A DNA stretch of 64,000 nt from Papilionanthe hookeriana x Papilionanthe teres (Eukaryota > Streptophyta > Magnoliopsida > Asparagales > Orchidaceae). Location of the stretch: positions 37,800,392 to 37,864,391 of the forward strand of contig CM040423.1 in NCBI GenBank assembly GCA_022702705.1, written 5' to 3'. A program made the position numbers and the translations under genes. Under the pieces are notes generated by a model. That model was not told the DNA's origin and made no database searches. It saw nothing but the letters and a program-made list of their open reading frames with translations. Positions 22,588 through 34,119 of the stretch are shown piece by piece. Position 1 is the first letter of the stretch. Each line of letters starts with the position of its first letter.

Positions 22588-23021
22588 CCACTTTTGGCAG
22601 ACATTTATTAGTATCATGATTTACATCAATTGTATCTGCCGAAGATATTGTTTAGTTTTAGAATATTTCAAAGAGCATCAGAAATTATCAAGGGTATGAG
22701 CATCAGAAATGTCTGACACAAATCCAACACAACCCTGCAGTAAATATAAAAAAATATAAAAGAATGATTAGATTTTTACAACTGCATTAAACATATACGA
22801 ATATTATAAAAATTATCTTATCCACCATCAAAACATAAATTCTATTACACAAACACAGACTAACAATTAAAATAAATTTAATTTAAAAACCATTAATCTA
22901 AATGAGTAAAATTTCACATATAACACATAATACAGATACAAATAATACGATGTTAACATACTCAATAAAAGAAGAACACATAAACCCCTACATGACACCA
23001 CTTTTGGCAGACATTTATTAG
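22588..23021 (+). repeat. 24-base exact direct repeat flanking 386 bp
   Basis: The sequence starting CCACTTTTGGCAGACATT occurs at 22588-22611 and again at 22998-23021. The enclosed segment is AT-rich and non-coding. It could be a long target-site duplication or a local duplication edge. Confidence 0.6.
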
Positions 23022-23146
23022 GTATATTAGTGGATGGTCGAGGGGCCATCAATAAAAGGTTAAGTGTTTACGAGCAAAATACTGAAATACTTGTTTGATC
23101 AGATGCAACCATCCTTAAGCCAAGTTTTGAGGTCGGTCGAATGCAT

Positions 23147-23151
23147 GCCTT
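23147..23151. other. Target-site duplication, left (GCCTT)
   Basis: GCCTT directly precedes the LTR end TGTCGGC and is repeated exactly at 48405-48409 after the opposite LTR end. Five bases is the usual length for Ty3/gypsy integrase. Confidence 0.95.
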
Positions 23152-25249
23152 TGTCGGCATATTTTTTAGGTTAGAGTGTTGTATTTTGAAAAGGGAGTCG
23201 CCTACAAAAATTGTCGGCGAATTATAATTTAATTTAAATAAATAATTTGAAAAGTAGTATTTGATTTTGAAAATAATTTTGAATTTGAAAATTTTAAGAT
23301 ATGAAATCAGTTCGATCTCACATCCAGAATAGTTTATATAAACGAGCGCCGCACCATAAACCGTGTATCTATCCCGAAGAATAGACACACTTGCTTGATA
23401 ATGGGGCTCGATCAAATAAACTAGAAAGGTTTGTGACATCCGTTTGGTCTGCGAACCAATTTTATAAGCCGACAAATTCCACTCGCTTAATATGAAACTA
23501 TTAAACGGGGTTTATATTACACAGGTTCTTAAAGTTCCTATAGAGACGAAGCCACTATAGTTAATTACATCTTAAGTGATGGGAATCACTTAAGAAAACT
23601 CTCGATAATAATCGATAATTCCGCTCTCAAGAATTTCAAAGTTTAAGTTTTCAGAGGTTGAATTTTGGAATTTCGATAGGGAATGGATCGAATTTGGAAC
23701 ATTTTATTTTGGGAATCCAAAGGGAGAAAAGTAGGAGAGATCACGGATTCGAAGCGAACTTGGTAATCTCCGACTATCCTATTGTTTGGCTTGGATTTAG
23801 GAAAGTCCTAATGTTCATTTAATGTTTTAATCTTGCCGATTTTAATTAGTTAGGGCTTATATTTATATGATAGAATCATACGAATTGCTTAGAAGATATA
23901 AGGGTTTATGTCGTATCGAACATTACCTCGGAATCCTAAGACCGGTTAGGGCTTAATTTGCGATGCAAATGCCTAACGCAGGATTGAGGATTTATGTTGC
24001 ACTAAGTGAACTACCTCGAAGTCCTATGGCTTTGTTATTTAATTCTAAGAAAGTTTTCTTGATGTAGATTTCGGTTTCTTGGCGACGATGATAGCGTCTT
24101 GCCCACCATGCTCCGAGCTCCTTGTTGTTGCGAGGTTTTAGTTTTAGAAATTATAAATCAAGAGATGAGAGAAGTGTTCTGGTTTAGAGAAGTCTTAATT
24201 TCCAAGTATTTTTTGTGTTTTAATTAAAACGGATCTTAAAGTTGATTAAACGAGAACCGATTAAGATCCCACGGTTCAGTCATCCCGACACAGTTATTTT
24301 CATCGAATTCACTTAGTCCGGATGAATTTGCTTAAACTCAACTAAATGAGTTCCGCACTTTCATTTAGACCGTGGGAAATCCCGTTAGCAACACGTGGGT
24401 TACATCATCAGAGGTATTCCCGATCATTCAATGAGACGTTTTAATTTAGTTGTAGTTGTAGTTTTGTGTTACGTTTGTGATTAAATTTTGAGTTGTCTTA
24501 TATTTTGAAATGTTGTGGAGGTGAATTTTATCTTGTAATGTCTTTTATTTTAATTTTGGGTTTCGGTTTTGGTTTCAGTCCTAAAGGTGTCGGTTTTCAT
24601 GCAATCGTGGTTTATCATGCAAGAAAAGTAAAGTACGGTGCATGTAAGTAAATTGCGATAAAGTAAATTGCTGATAAAGTAAAAGCGTACTGGAGGGTCT
24701 TCCCGTCATTCCAGTTGCACTTAAAATACGGTTAGAATATTTAAGCGAGTTCTAGGTAAAGGTAAGGAAAAGGTTTATGGTTTTCTGCAAGTTCCTAATC
24801 ACTATAGCTAGTTGTTTCACTATGACGTCCAGGTTCTTTGTGTTTTTGGTTTGAAGACGATTTTCTTCATCGAAGAACAATTAAGTTCGATTGTTCTTGT
24901 AAATATCCTATCATATTGAGGAAGTCTTAGAAGAATCTTAAACATCTTTTCGATATTTCTAGGATTGTTTTAAGTCGAAATGAATTTAATTGTGTAAATG
25001 GATCAACCGTCCAGAGGTTTTGAGTTTTGTTTACTTGCTCGATGAGCTAGGATGTTTGAATATCCTTATAAGTGAAGTGTCAGCTTCGATTTGATGTTCA
25101 TTTAGGAGTTATGATAACTAAAGCTCCTGAGGCGAGAATGATATTTAATGATTTGTGATTCAAATTTAAGTTCAAATTAATGATTTAAGTTTGGAATAGT
25201 GTTCGAGTTATTTTAGATTTATTTCTTCATGTCTTAAGTGAGGTTATTT

Positions 25250-25590
25250 AATTTAACTTAATTTATCTTAATTTAATTTATTTTAATTTAATTTATTTAA
25301 TTTAATTTGATTTGATTTAATTTAATTTCTTAATTTAATTTAATTTAATTTTAATTTAATTTAATTTTTAATTTAATTTAATTTAATTTAATTTAATTTA
25401 ATTTAATTTAATTTAATTTAATTTAATTTAATTTTATTTATTTTAATTTAATTTTATTTATTTATTTAATTTAATGTATTTAATTCATTTAATTTAATTT
25501 AATTTGTTTATTTGATTTAACTTAATTTTAATTTAATTTAATGCAACTTTTTAATCTTAATTTAATTTAATTTAATTGAGATTTTTTTGA
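25250..25590. repeat. (TTTAA)n array inside the 3' LTR
   Basis: About 330 bases of TTTAA/TTTTAA units. Its counterpart lies at 43120-43460. The offset between the two LTRs is 17872 both before and after the array, so the two arrays have the same length. Confidence 0.9.
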
Positions 25591-27370
25591 AAGAGTTTAA
25601 TGATTTAATTTAATTTAGTGATTAAATCTTTTAATATTTTAAATTTGAGTTATCACTTTAATTAAGAGTTGAGTATTAATGAGATGATTAATTTAGGGAT
25701 TTTTAAATTAAAGAATAAGTCTCTTCCTAATAATATCACCTATTTTAATAATTCAAATTTATTATTCTTCCAAATTCAATTAATTATTTAATTAAAGTTT
25801 AATTATTTTAAATTACTTAATGGGTTTCTACCACTTTAATTATTTAAATTTCAATCATCCAAATCAGATTAGGATCAAATATTTTACTTGTTAATTTTTA
25901 TGAGACCTAAAATTTTAATTAAGGGTTAAAATTTTAATTACAATTTTGCCACTTTAAGCTCTAATAATTTCATAACTCACTAAGTTGAACTCAAATGAAC
26001 TTGAAATTTTTATGAGACTTCACTCATATGTCAATAAAGACATGAGAGGAGAAAATGTGATTTTTCTGCATTTAATTTATTTATATAATTATTTTTAGTA
26101 GAAAATAGAAATTTTCAAGGAAAATTCAATGACATGACCAAGGGAAAGTTTCTGTCCTTAAGAAAATTAGGGGACATTCCTAATGACCAGAGGACCACTT
26201 GGACCAAATTTTGTAATTTTTTGAATTATATTTTATTTATTAGAATTATTTTAAGTTCTGGAGTATTAATTAATTTAAAAATAAAATAAATGTTGAAAAA
26301 TAAATTTTATAATTTTTAAAATTCTCTCTGATATCAAGGATTCCAGAGAACCAAACTTCACAATTTTCTGATTTTTTCTTGATTTATTATAATTATTTTG
26401 GTGAAAATGCTAGAAAATACATTTTTTTTAATTTTAAAATTACCCTAGAGCTTTTAAAAATTAATATCTCACTAAATAGACCTAGGAAAAATATGGGACT
26501 TGTTCCTAAGTGATTAAAATTCAAAATATGACATTTTGGTGAATTTTATTATTTTTGTGATTTTTATTATTTTTTAATTATTAAAAATATTAAAATAATA
26601 TTAAAAATCAACTTTTTTAGAAAATTGAAATTTTAATTTTCCTGAACTCCCCTGATATCAGAGAGACTCCAAAACCAATTTGGTGAATTTTTGAAAGATA
26701 TTTTGAAAGTTATGAATTTTTAAAGTTTAAAATGGCTAAGTGGCTTAATCAACCCAATTAGTGGGGCTAACCAAGTCCAATTGACCTCAAATTTTTATGG
26801 TGGGTTCCTCTGATCCTAAAGGTCAGTGGAGAATTGATTTCAAGTCAATTTGATCTATGGTTAACTCTAATTAATTAGAAACCTATTTTAGGTGTTTAAG
26901 CCGATTAGGGTTAATCTCGGTGAATTAACTCAAATCCTATTTTTCCTAGGGTCCTCTAGTCATATGGAACATCACCAAATTTTCCTAGAATTTATTTTAC
27001 AACATGCTAATTTTTGAAATTAAAATACTTAAAACGGCAACATGCATTTGAAAAATCAATAACTTTTCACGAGATGGCCTCGACCTTGGAAAATTCGGGG
27101 AATGTTCCCAAGTTCGGAGGCTTCAAAAGCCCTATGGTCTCATGCCATGGTGAATTGTATACATGCATGAAGAATTAAAACAATGCGGGGAGTAAATAAT
27201 TAATTAAAAATAAAATACTTGATGAAATTAAATGATTTCTCTTCACATTATTCTCCTACGTTCAGCTGAGCGAGAGGTATTTTTATTTTATTTTTATGAT
27301 TTTCCTACACAAAGATATGAATTTTCAAAGTTACGGGAATTAAATAAATAGAAAATACCCTATTTTTCTA

Positions 27371-28460
27371 TTTATCCACGCGGCGCCGCGTCGACCTCGG
27401 CAGACTCCGAAATGCCGCGTGGCGCGCTCCCATTCGACGCCGCCATCCGAGTCGGCGGCCGGGCCCCGCAGTTCTCGTACCGTCTCTCGGTCCGACGCCC
27501 TCTGAGCCGTCCGTCCGCGCGTGTATTAAATGGACGGCATCCGTTCATCGTCCCCGAGTGTCCTCGCTCGAGAGCCGTCCACACTAAATCCTTAAGATCT
27601 CGCTCGATACTCGACGGATTTTTATGTTCTTATGCTCTCATGGATTCGTCTTGAAGAGACGAACACATCCATACGGTAAACATGCATTGCAATTAAGGCA
27701 TTTGAAATGGAGAATCTCCGGAAGCTCGGGATGAAGAATTAATTCATACCTTAGCTACGAGAGGTGAAGCCTCGATCGGAGATGCTTAGCACGTTCGTTG
27801 GAGCTGCAGGAGGTAGGGATGAAGTCTCCCGATGCAGTGAATTGTCTAGGTTGAACTTCGACCACGGTGATCACAAAGCTTGGAGTACTGGAGCAATTGG
27901 GTGGCTCGGAGATGGGGCTTTTGCTGGTGGACACCTTCCATCGGTGCGAGTGAAGGTGTAGGACCAATCGATTTGGGGATTGGTCCAGCGTGTGGGAGTG
28001 TCCTGGTTTTGGGCTTGGATTTCGACTACGAAATTGAGCTCGCAGAGAGGAAATGGCAGGGGGATCTCGCTTGGGGATCGAGTGCTCTGTGTATGAGGAG
28101 GGGTGCGGAACAATTTTGGCGAGTTTTGGCGAGGTTTGTGCAACTCTTTTTTCATGGCCGTGAGGGGTGGTGTTTAAATAGGCATGGGCTGGAGGGCCTC
28201 CCGGGGGAGTTAGGGGTCGGGATCGAGTGCTCATGGCAAGTGAAGAACAGTCGCGATGGCCAGCTGGGCATGGGGCGGCTCGGCGGGTGAGAATTCCAAG
28301 CTTGGATTGACTTGGACCTCTCGGCCATGGAGTTTTCCGGCGGCGGGGTGGCTGGCCGGCGGACGGGGTCACCCTCGGGGTCGGAGTGGGTCGGGGTTGG
28401 GTGTTTGTGCAAGCGGTTGGCAAATGCCGAGTGTAAAGAGCTTGGATTGAAATGGAATGG
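27371..28460 (-). promoter_or_regulatory. GC-rich block in the LTR with candidate promoter and splice donor
   Basis: This CpG-rich block contrasts with the AT-rich LTR. On the minus strand a TATTTAAA box (28173-28180) is followed by a C-rich leader-like segment and, 430 bases later, by CTAAG|GTATGA, a good splice donor at 27749. The layout resembles a Pol II promoter with a leader exon. The box is conserved in the other LTR at 46046-46053. If used, U3 would be about 2.4 kb and R-U5 about 5 kb. A 238-codon frame spanning 27755-28471 is broken in the other LTR and is not called a gene. Confidence 0.4.
28173..28180 (-). promoter_or_regulatory. Candidate LTR TATA box
   Basis: TATTTAAA on the minus strand inside CCTATTTAAACACCACC, identical in both LTRs. 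Competing TATA-like motifs occur at about 27353-27362 (GGATAAATAG, minus) and 23861-23873 (ATATAAATATAAG, minus). Confidence 0.35.
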
Positions 28461-28559
28461 GGGAAGACCATTTTGGATCTAAATGGGTCAACTCACCCAT
28501 TTGGGCTTGGTGCACCCTCGAGGTGGCTTTGGGTGCTGTGGGGGATCGAAAGGGATCGA

Positions 28560-30010
28560 GTTGGTTTGGCATGGAGAAGTCTCCATCCAAATATATTTGG
28601 ATTAAATTTAGGTTTAGGTGAATCATGATTAAGGTCTAATGAGCTTTAGGGATTAAGGAAAGGGGCCCTCCTTCCTACTCGATATGGTATGGTGACATGT
28701 AAAGAGGCTCTCATGGCTTCCATGTGGCTCATGCATGGCTTCATGGCTCACCTTTGGCTTGGGGAAAGCTTGGTCGATTTCATGAAAATGGGTTTTAAGA
28801 ATTTTTGGTAATTTGGTGTAAAATTTGGATGGTTTGTCATATGGCTTTGTTTAGAAAGATTTGATTGCTGATTTAAGACTTAGGAATGATTTTAATTAAG
28901 TGAGGATGAGATGAGATTGTAATGTGGGCTTTAGGATGGGCTTTTAAAATGGTTTAGGAAAGTGGGCTTTTGAATTTTAAAATGGATTTTGGGATGAAAT
29001 TTTGGTAAAGGCTTGGGCCAAATAAATGTTGGGTTTAGTTTAGAGATGTGTCATGAGTGGTTTGAAACAAATTTGAAGTGATTTGGGTTTGAATTGGTTT
29101 GAATTTGGGTTTAATTGGTAAGTGGGCTAAAGTGGACCAAAATGGGCTACCATGGGCCAAAGTTGGGCTAGAATTGAAGTTGATGTGAAATTAATGTTGG
29201 GAAATGTTTATGGGAGTGTTTCAAAGAGGTTTTGGCTTTGGTTGGGTTTTGATTTTGGGGTTTGGGCTCATTTGGGCTAGGTTTGGGTTTAGGTCAAAAT
29301 GGGCCCTTTTGATTTTGGGTTGAATTTGAGTGGGGTTTGGGTCTAAATTTTGGGCAAATCATGCTAGTGTTTTGTTTATGGGGATGTAAAGGAAGGTTTA
29401 GAAAAGATTTGGGGTTAATTGGAGTTGAATTGGGTGAGTTTGGGTTAGGTTTGGGTCATGGGTCCAAATTGGGCTTTAAGGCCAAAAGTGAAATTGGATT
29501 CAAATGTCAATCAAATTGGGCTTGTATTTGGTCTAGATTGGTGTTGGGGATGTTGAATTGAAGTTTAGAATTGAATTGGACCAGAATTGGGGTCAATTGG
29601 GTAGATTTGGTTTGACATTGGGTTTACTTTGGGTTAAAATGGGTCGAATTGGGGGTTTTGACAAAAGTGGGGTAAATTGACAAAATTGGCCCATGGTGTA
29701 GTTGAACAAAATGAAATTGGGAATATTTGGGATTTTCTGGAATTTTCTGGGAATTTTCTGAATTTTTGGATTTTTGGGTCAAAAGGGGTATTTTGGGTAT
29801 TTGGAAGGTATTGGGGAGTATTTTGGGATTTTTGATATTTTTGGATATGGATGATCAGTTTGAGTGATGTGGGAATGTTTGGGATTGATTTTGGAGAATT
29901 TTGGGTAATTTGGAAATTTTTGAGAAATTTGGGTAGTTTCAAGGGCATTTGGTAGAGTTGGTGGGTGTAGGGTCCGGGGGTCGAAAATTGAAAATTTGGA
30001 AAATTGAAGA
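28560..30010. repeat. G/T-rich TTTGGG-type low-complexity block in the LTR
   Basis: Runs of GGTTTGGGTTTGGGCTAGG-like and later TTTTGGGATTTTTGG-like sequence. Open frames through it (for example minus 29634-30102, Pro/Lys/Ile-rich) are composition artefacts. The matching block in the other LTR is 46440-47880. Confidence 0.75.
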
Positions 30011-30508
30011 TTGGGTGGATGTAAGTGGAATGAAATCATTTTTGTTGAGCCATGAAGCCATATCAAGCCCACATGAGCCATGAAGGGACTCATTTGAGGC
30101 ATTCGCTGTGTTGTTCCTAACCTCTTGCCGAGGCTTAGGGGTTAGGGACCATCCATGTGAATCACCTACATGAGTCGGGAAGTCGAGTCGAGTATGGGTG
30201 TGTTTTTGGGAGGTGTGTGAAAGTGTAGTGCATAGGTGTAGTGTATGTGTAAGTCGGCCCTTCACCGAGACCAGGCGCCGCGGAGGCGGTCTAAGCGCCA
30301 AAGAGTCACATAGGAACTCATCCTTTAAACTTCCACATTTGATCTCGACCCTACAGGTGATTAGGGGTTTACAATCGAGTTTGTGGAGTTTGCGGGGAGT
30401 TAAGAAGTGGTTTGAATTTCTAAGTGGTGGGTCCCGATTCTAATCCCTAAGATAGTCGAAAGGAAAAGCTAAGGCTAGATCCTGAAATACTAAAGAGAAG
30501 AAGGGAAG

Positions 30509-30529
30509 ACCTCATCGAAAATGAGGTCG
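30509..30529. other. Hairpin at the LTR inner end
   Basis: GACCTCAT and ATGAGGTC form a perfect 8-bp stem with a 5-base loop, 3 bases from the CA terminus. In the other LTR (48380-48400) the stem is kept and only the loop differs by one base. Confidence 0.7.
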
Positions 30530-30532
30530 ACA

Positions 30533-30560
30533 AATGGACCCCGATAGGTGTGGTGGGGCG
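30533..30560 (-). other. Degenerate polypurine tract region
   Basis: On the minus strand TCGGGGTCCATT directly precedes the 3' LTR start TGTCGAC. It is only partly purine (GGGG then TCCATT), so it is a poor PPT, either decayed or misread. Confidence 0.35.
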
Positions 30561-32372
30561 ACGGAGCACACCGCGCGTATTGGTGTTGACCGAAGCGATC
30601 AACAAAACCAACACGAAAGTCGAGTGACAAACTTGGGACGAAGTAGGAGAGTTTCCGTTGGGGAGTGTCGAGTGTATCTCTAAGGCTGGAGATTTCGAAT
30701 TCTCGGCTGGGGAAGGAAAAGGAGGTGAATCCCAAATCACATGATGCAGGAGAATTTCGATTTAGATTTTATTTTGTTTCGAGTTTAAGTTATGATGTGT
30801 GAGTTTAGATTTCGATTTGGAGTTTCGATTTAGATTGAAGTTTGTCGAGATTAATTTGAAGGGATTTGATTTGTAATGAAATTTGGAATTTTTGAAGTTT
30901 TAGATGTAACATCTTCGACCCCAAAAGAAGATCGAATCGATTGGATTGAGTCATTGCGATGAGGAAAGACCTCGGAATAATGCGGTATTGGATGTAAAAT
31001 CCGTAACCTCGAGAGTTTGATTTGATGTATTTCGGTGCGATAGGAAAAGAATCCTAAAGCGGTGCGATCTCGGATGTAAAATCCTCGACCCAAAAGTTTG
31101 AATTTGATGTATTTCGGTGCGGTAGGAAAAGAATCCTAAAGCGGTGCGGTCTTGGACGTAAAATCCTCGACCCAAAAGTTTGAATTTGATGTATTTCGGT
31201 GCGATAGGAAAAGAATCCTAAAACGGTGCGGTCTTGGATATAAAATCCTCGACCCAAAAGGTTTGAATTTGATGTATTTCGGTGCGATAGGAAGAGAATC
31301 CTAAAGCGGTGCGGTCTTGGATGTAAAATCCTCGACCCAAAAGTTTGAATTTGATGTATTTCGAGTGCGATAGGAAGAGAATCCTAAAGCGGTGCGATCT
31401 TGGATGTAAAATCCTCGACCCGAAAGGTTTGAATTTGATGTATTTCGGTGCGATAGGAAGAGAATCCTAAAGCGGTGCGATCTTGGATGTAAAATCCTCG
31501 ACCCGGAGTTTGAATTTGATGTATTTCGGTGCGATAGGAAGAGAATCCTAAAGCGGTGCGGTCTTGGATGTAAAATCCTCGACCCGAGAGTTTGAATTGA
31601 TGTATTTCGGTGCGATAGGAAGAGAATCCTAAAACGGTGCGATCTTGGATGTAAAATCCTCGACCCGAGAGTTTGAATTTGATGTATTTCGGTGCGATAG
31701 GAAGAGAATCCTAAAGCGGTGCGGTCTTGGATGTAAAATCCTCGACCCAAGAGTTTGAATTTATGTATTTCGGTGCAGTAGGAAGAGAATCCTAAAGCAG
31801 TGCAGTCTCGGATGTAAAATCCTCGACCCAAGAGTTTGAATTTGATTGAGGTTTGATGTGAGATCCGAAAAGATCGAATTTGAGATTTGAAATTTGACTT
31901 GATTTTTTTTTGAAATTTGGAAAGATTGAATTTGAGTTTTGAAATTTGACTTGATGAGTTTGAACTCGGTTGAAATTTGATTTAAGATTTGATTTGAAAT
32001 TTGGAAGATCACATTTGAAATTTGAAGTTTGAGAATTGATTTGGAATTCTGGAAGATCGAATTTGAAATTTGATTGAGATTTGATTTGAAAAAGAAAACA
32101 AGGAAAACTTTTATTATCAGGATTTTATTTATTTTAGCACATTTTTGTTATTTTTGGGTTCGGACCCAGTCATAAGTAATCACTTCACCCGTGCTTCTAG
32201 GGATGGAAAGTTCATTCCTTCGAAACATCGGGTAGCGTAATACTTTTTCAAGTATCGTCCATTGATCGGAAGCATATGTCGTTCTCCTGGCAATTCACTA
32301 GTTGGTAGGAACCTCCCGAGTATACTTGCTTCGACCACAAACGGTCCTTCCCAAGTGGGTTCAAATTTTCCC
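30561..32372 (-). other. 3' untranslated region of the giant element
   Basis: Lies between the integrase C-terminus and the 3' LTR. It holds an 82-bp tandem array (30930-31850) and a tract of repeated TTTGAAATTTGA motifs (31850-32100). No coding domain is recognised. Confidence 0.7.
30930..31850 (-). repeat. 82-bp tandem array, about 11 units
   Basis: The landmark TGTATTTCGGTGCG starts at 31026, 31108, 31190, 31273, 31355, 31439, 31520, 31601, 31683 and 31764 (spacing 81-84 bp). Each unit continues with AGAATCCTAAAGCGGTGCG and ATGTAAAATCCTCGACCC. One more diverged unit lies to the left. Frames through it (repeats of HRFRILF) are not genes. Tandem arrays in the 3' UTR are a known trait of Tat/Ogre elements and a known source of satellite DNA. 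Confidence 0.9.
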
Positions 32373-33270
32373 CTATCTTGCGGTGTGCGAGAATAGGTCT
32401 TTGAGAACGAGAACTAAATCACCAACTTTGAAGGTTCTTGGACGGACCGGTTTGTCGTGGGCTTGAACCATCTTAGCTTGGTATAGTTCTAAATTCTGTT
32501 GCGTCTTGCAAGTCTTTTCCCTTCCGGGCTCTCTAATTCTTCGAGTCGTAATTTGGCGTTCTCTTCGTTGTGATTTTATTTGCAAGCTACGATTCGAGTG
32601 AAGGGAGGCTGGACCTCTAAAGGTAACACTTGCCTCGGACCCATACACCGGAGCGTAAGGTGTAGCTTGCGTAGGAGTTCGAAGGTTGTCCGGTAGGCCC
32701 ATAAGGCTTCTAACAACTTCTCGTGCCAATTTCTCTTATTGTCGTCTAAAGTCTTCTTTAAAATTTGAACGAGAGTTTTATTAAAAGCCTCGGTAGGCCG
32801 TTTGCTCTTGGGTAGTAAATTGTTGAATATCGCCGATCGATTCCGTGTCTCCGACAAAATTGTTGATTTGTGTGCTTCGAATGCTGGCCGATTATACGAG
32901 ATGATCTGCGCGGCACTCCGAAACGGTAAACAACTTGGTTCTTGAAAAAATGTAGTACGTGATGTGCTTTCACTTCTACGAGTGGAGCTGCCTCTGCACT
33001 TGGAAAAGTAATGCGTAGCTGCAAGAATGAAGCGATGTCCTTTTGACGACGGCGGTTCTATTGGACCCACTATGTCAGTGCCCCAACATTCGAATGGCCG
33101 CGATGCGATTGTCGGATGTAGCACATTTGGAGGTTGGTGTAGAACCACTCCGTGCACTTGGCACTGGTGGACGGCTCTTGGCGATTTTCATGCGGTCGGT
33201 CATCATCGAGGGCCGGTAGTACCCTAGTCTTTTAATTTTCATTTTCATCTTTGGACTCGGCCGGTGAGCG
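32373..33270 (-). pseudogene. Integrase domain of the giant element (frameshifted)
   Basis: On the minus strand the first part carries the segment between the zinc-binding region and the catalytic core (HQPPNVLHP), then FECWGTDIVGPI with the first catalytic Asp near 33075 and the RFILAATHYFSK strand. The later core appears in a shifted frame (around 32800-32950, with a PAFEAH-like region and RPTEAFNKTL). The C-terminal part (32373-32729) shows TPYAPVYGSEA and ends RTFKVGDLVLVLKDL, the usual end of gypsy integrases. At least two frame changes interrupt it. No chromodomain is seen, in line with Tat elements. Confidence 0.85.
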
Positions 33271-33623
33271 CCACGAGTCCCGAATGCACCTCTTTAACAA
33301 TTTCACGGGCCTCGGACCCGCTTAGGCACCTTAGCCGCATTTGATCAAAAGACCTTCGTATAATGTGTTGTTTATTAGTGCGTAGGACGAGTTCTTTTCT
33401 TGATCCGATGGGCTAATGACCTATCGTCCGGTAGTTTTCCTGTTTGTAGGTAATCCATCAATGGTCTGTCGCTCGATCTTACGTGTTTTACATCACTTTC
33501 TTCACGATTGATTCTTCTTCCTTTTCGATTTGTGTATCGTGTACTATGTCGAAGTCTGGCGTCAGTGAGCCGACACTTCCACTGATTCATCTTGCGAACG
33601 AGCAAATTCTTTTGCGAGACGAG

Positions 33624-33890
33624 CTAGCGCATCCGTTGAAAGCATTTTCTTTTCGAGGGATTTTGTAAATTGTCGCATTTGGAATCTGTTCCAACAATTG
33701 TATGGCATACTTGGAAGTATTGCTCGAGTCTTGGTTTCAAAATTCTGTATTGTCCGCGATCCGTTGAATGATTAACTCGTGAATCTCCGTAGATGTTGAT
33801 GTCTGTTATCCCGATTTGAATGGTTAATTCCGGTCCCGTTATGAGGGCTTCATATTCGCTTCGTTGTTTGTACACGGCTCGTCGAGTGGT
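33624..33890 (-). pseudogene. Second, archaeal-type RNase H (aRNH) of the giant element
   Basis: The minus-strand frame contains SEYEALITGPELTIQIGI followed by INIYGDSRV, the core of the RNase H-like domain found between RNase H and integrase in Tat/Ogre elements (NKAEYEALI...GDS). Catalytic Glu and Asp positions are visible. The end is frame-broken. Its presence is the strongest lineage marker here. Confidence 0.8.
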
Positions 33891-34119
33891 AGGAGTATCT
33901 TAACATCCCCGCTCCGGTGTTATAAAGATTAGCCCGATTCTGCCTTCACGGACACTATCACTTGCGATTCTTCGTCTTTATGTGCTGAAGATGCTCCGTC
34001 GAAATATAATTCCCAACGTCGATCATCAAGGTCTTCTAGGTTCATTATTTGTTCATCCGGCAGAGTCGTCATTGAGAGGCGATCTCGCCGCGAAAGGGTG
34101 TCTTTGCAAGGAAGTCTGC

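Larger units (their letters stand above)
20758..23146. other. Decayed retroelement-like flank, no gene
   Basis: No domain recognised. 20830-21000 has recurring CTTCTGAGGCTTGTAA-like units, 21068-21255 a 49-bp tandem repeat, and 22088-22110 an ACGACGCCACTGATATG segment of retroelement type. A 24-base exact direct repeat occurs at 22588-22611 and 22998-23021. The giant LTR element is inserted at its right edge. Confidence 0.4.
23152..30532 (-). repeat. 3' LTR of the giant element (left on the plus strand)
   Basis: Read on the minus strand it runs TGTCGACCTC...ATGCCGACA. Sub-structure in plus coordinates: two AT-rich blocks (23.2-25.2 kb and 25.6-27.3 kb) around a (TTTAA)n array at 25250-25590, a GC-rich block 27371-28460, and a G/T-rich TTTGGG-type block 28560-30010. 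Pairing with 41023-48404 is collinear throughout with offsets of 17871-17873. The 1.1 kb around 28.9-29.98 kb looks identical between copies. Confidence 0.95.

Noticed and set aside
27755..28471. 238-codon minus-strand open frame in the 3' LTR
   Set aside because: Pro/Ser-rich composition in a GC-rich block; the frame is broken into several pieces in the almost identical 5' LTR (45503-46345), and no domain is recognised.
29634..30102. Pro/Lys/Ile-rich minus-strand frames, repeated at 47507-47981
   Set aside because: Produced by TTTGGG/TTTTGG low-complexity sequence in the LTR, not a protein-coding gene.
30533..30560. Plus-strand primer site TGGACCCCGATAGG next to the left LTR
   Set aside because: The coding order is on the minus strand, so this side must carry the PPT, not the PBS; no tRNA match is evident.
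30851..31831. Repeating frames with HRFRILFLSHRNTS motifs
   Set aside because: They are translations of the 82-bp tandem array; unit length is not a multiple of three and no start or domain is shared with a known protein.
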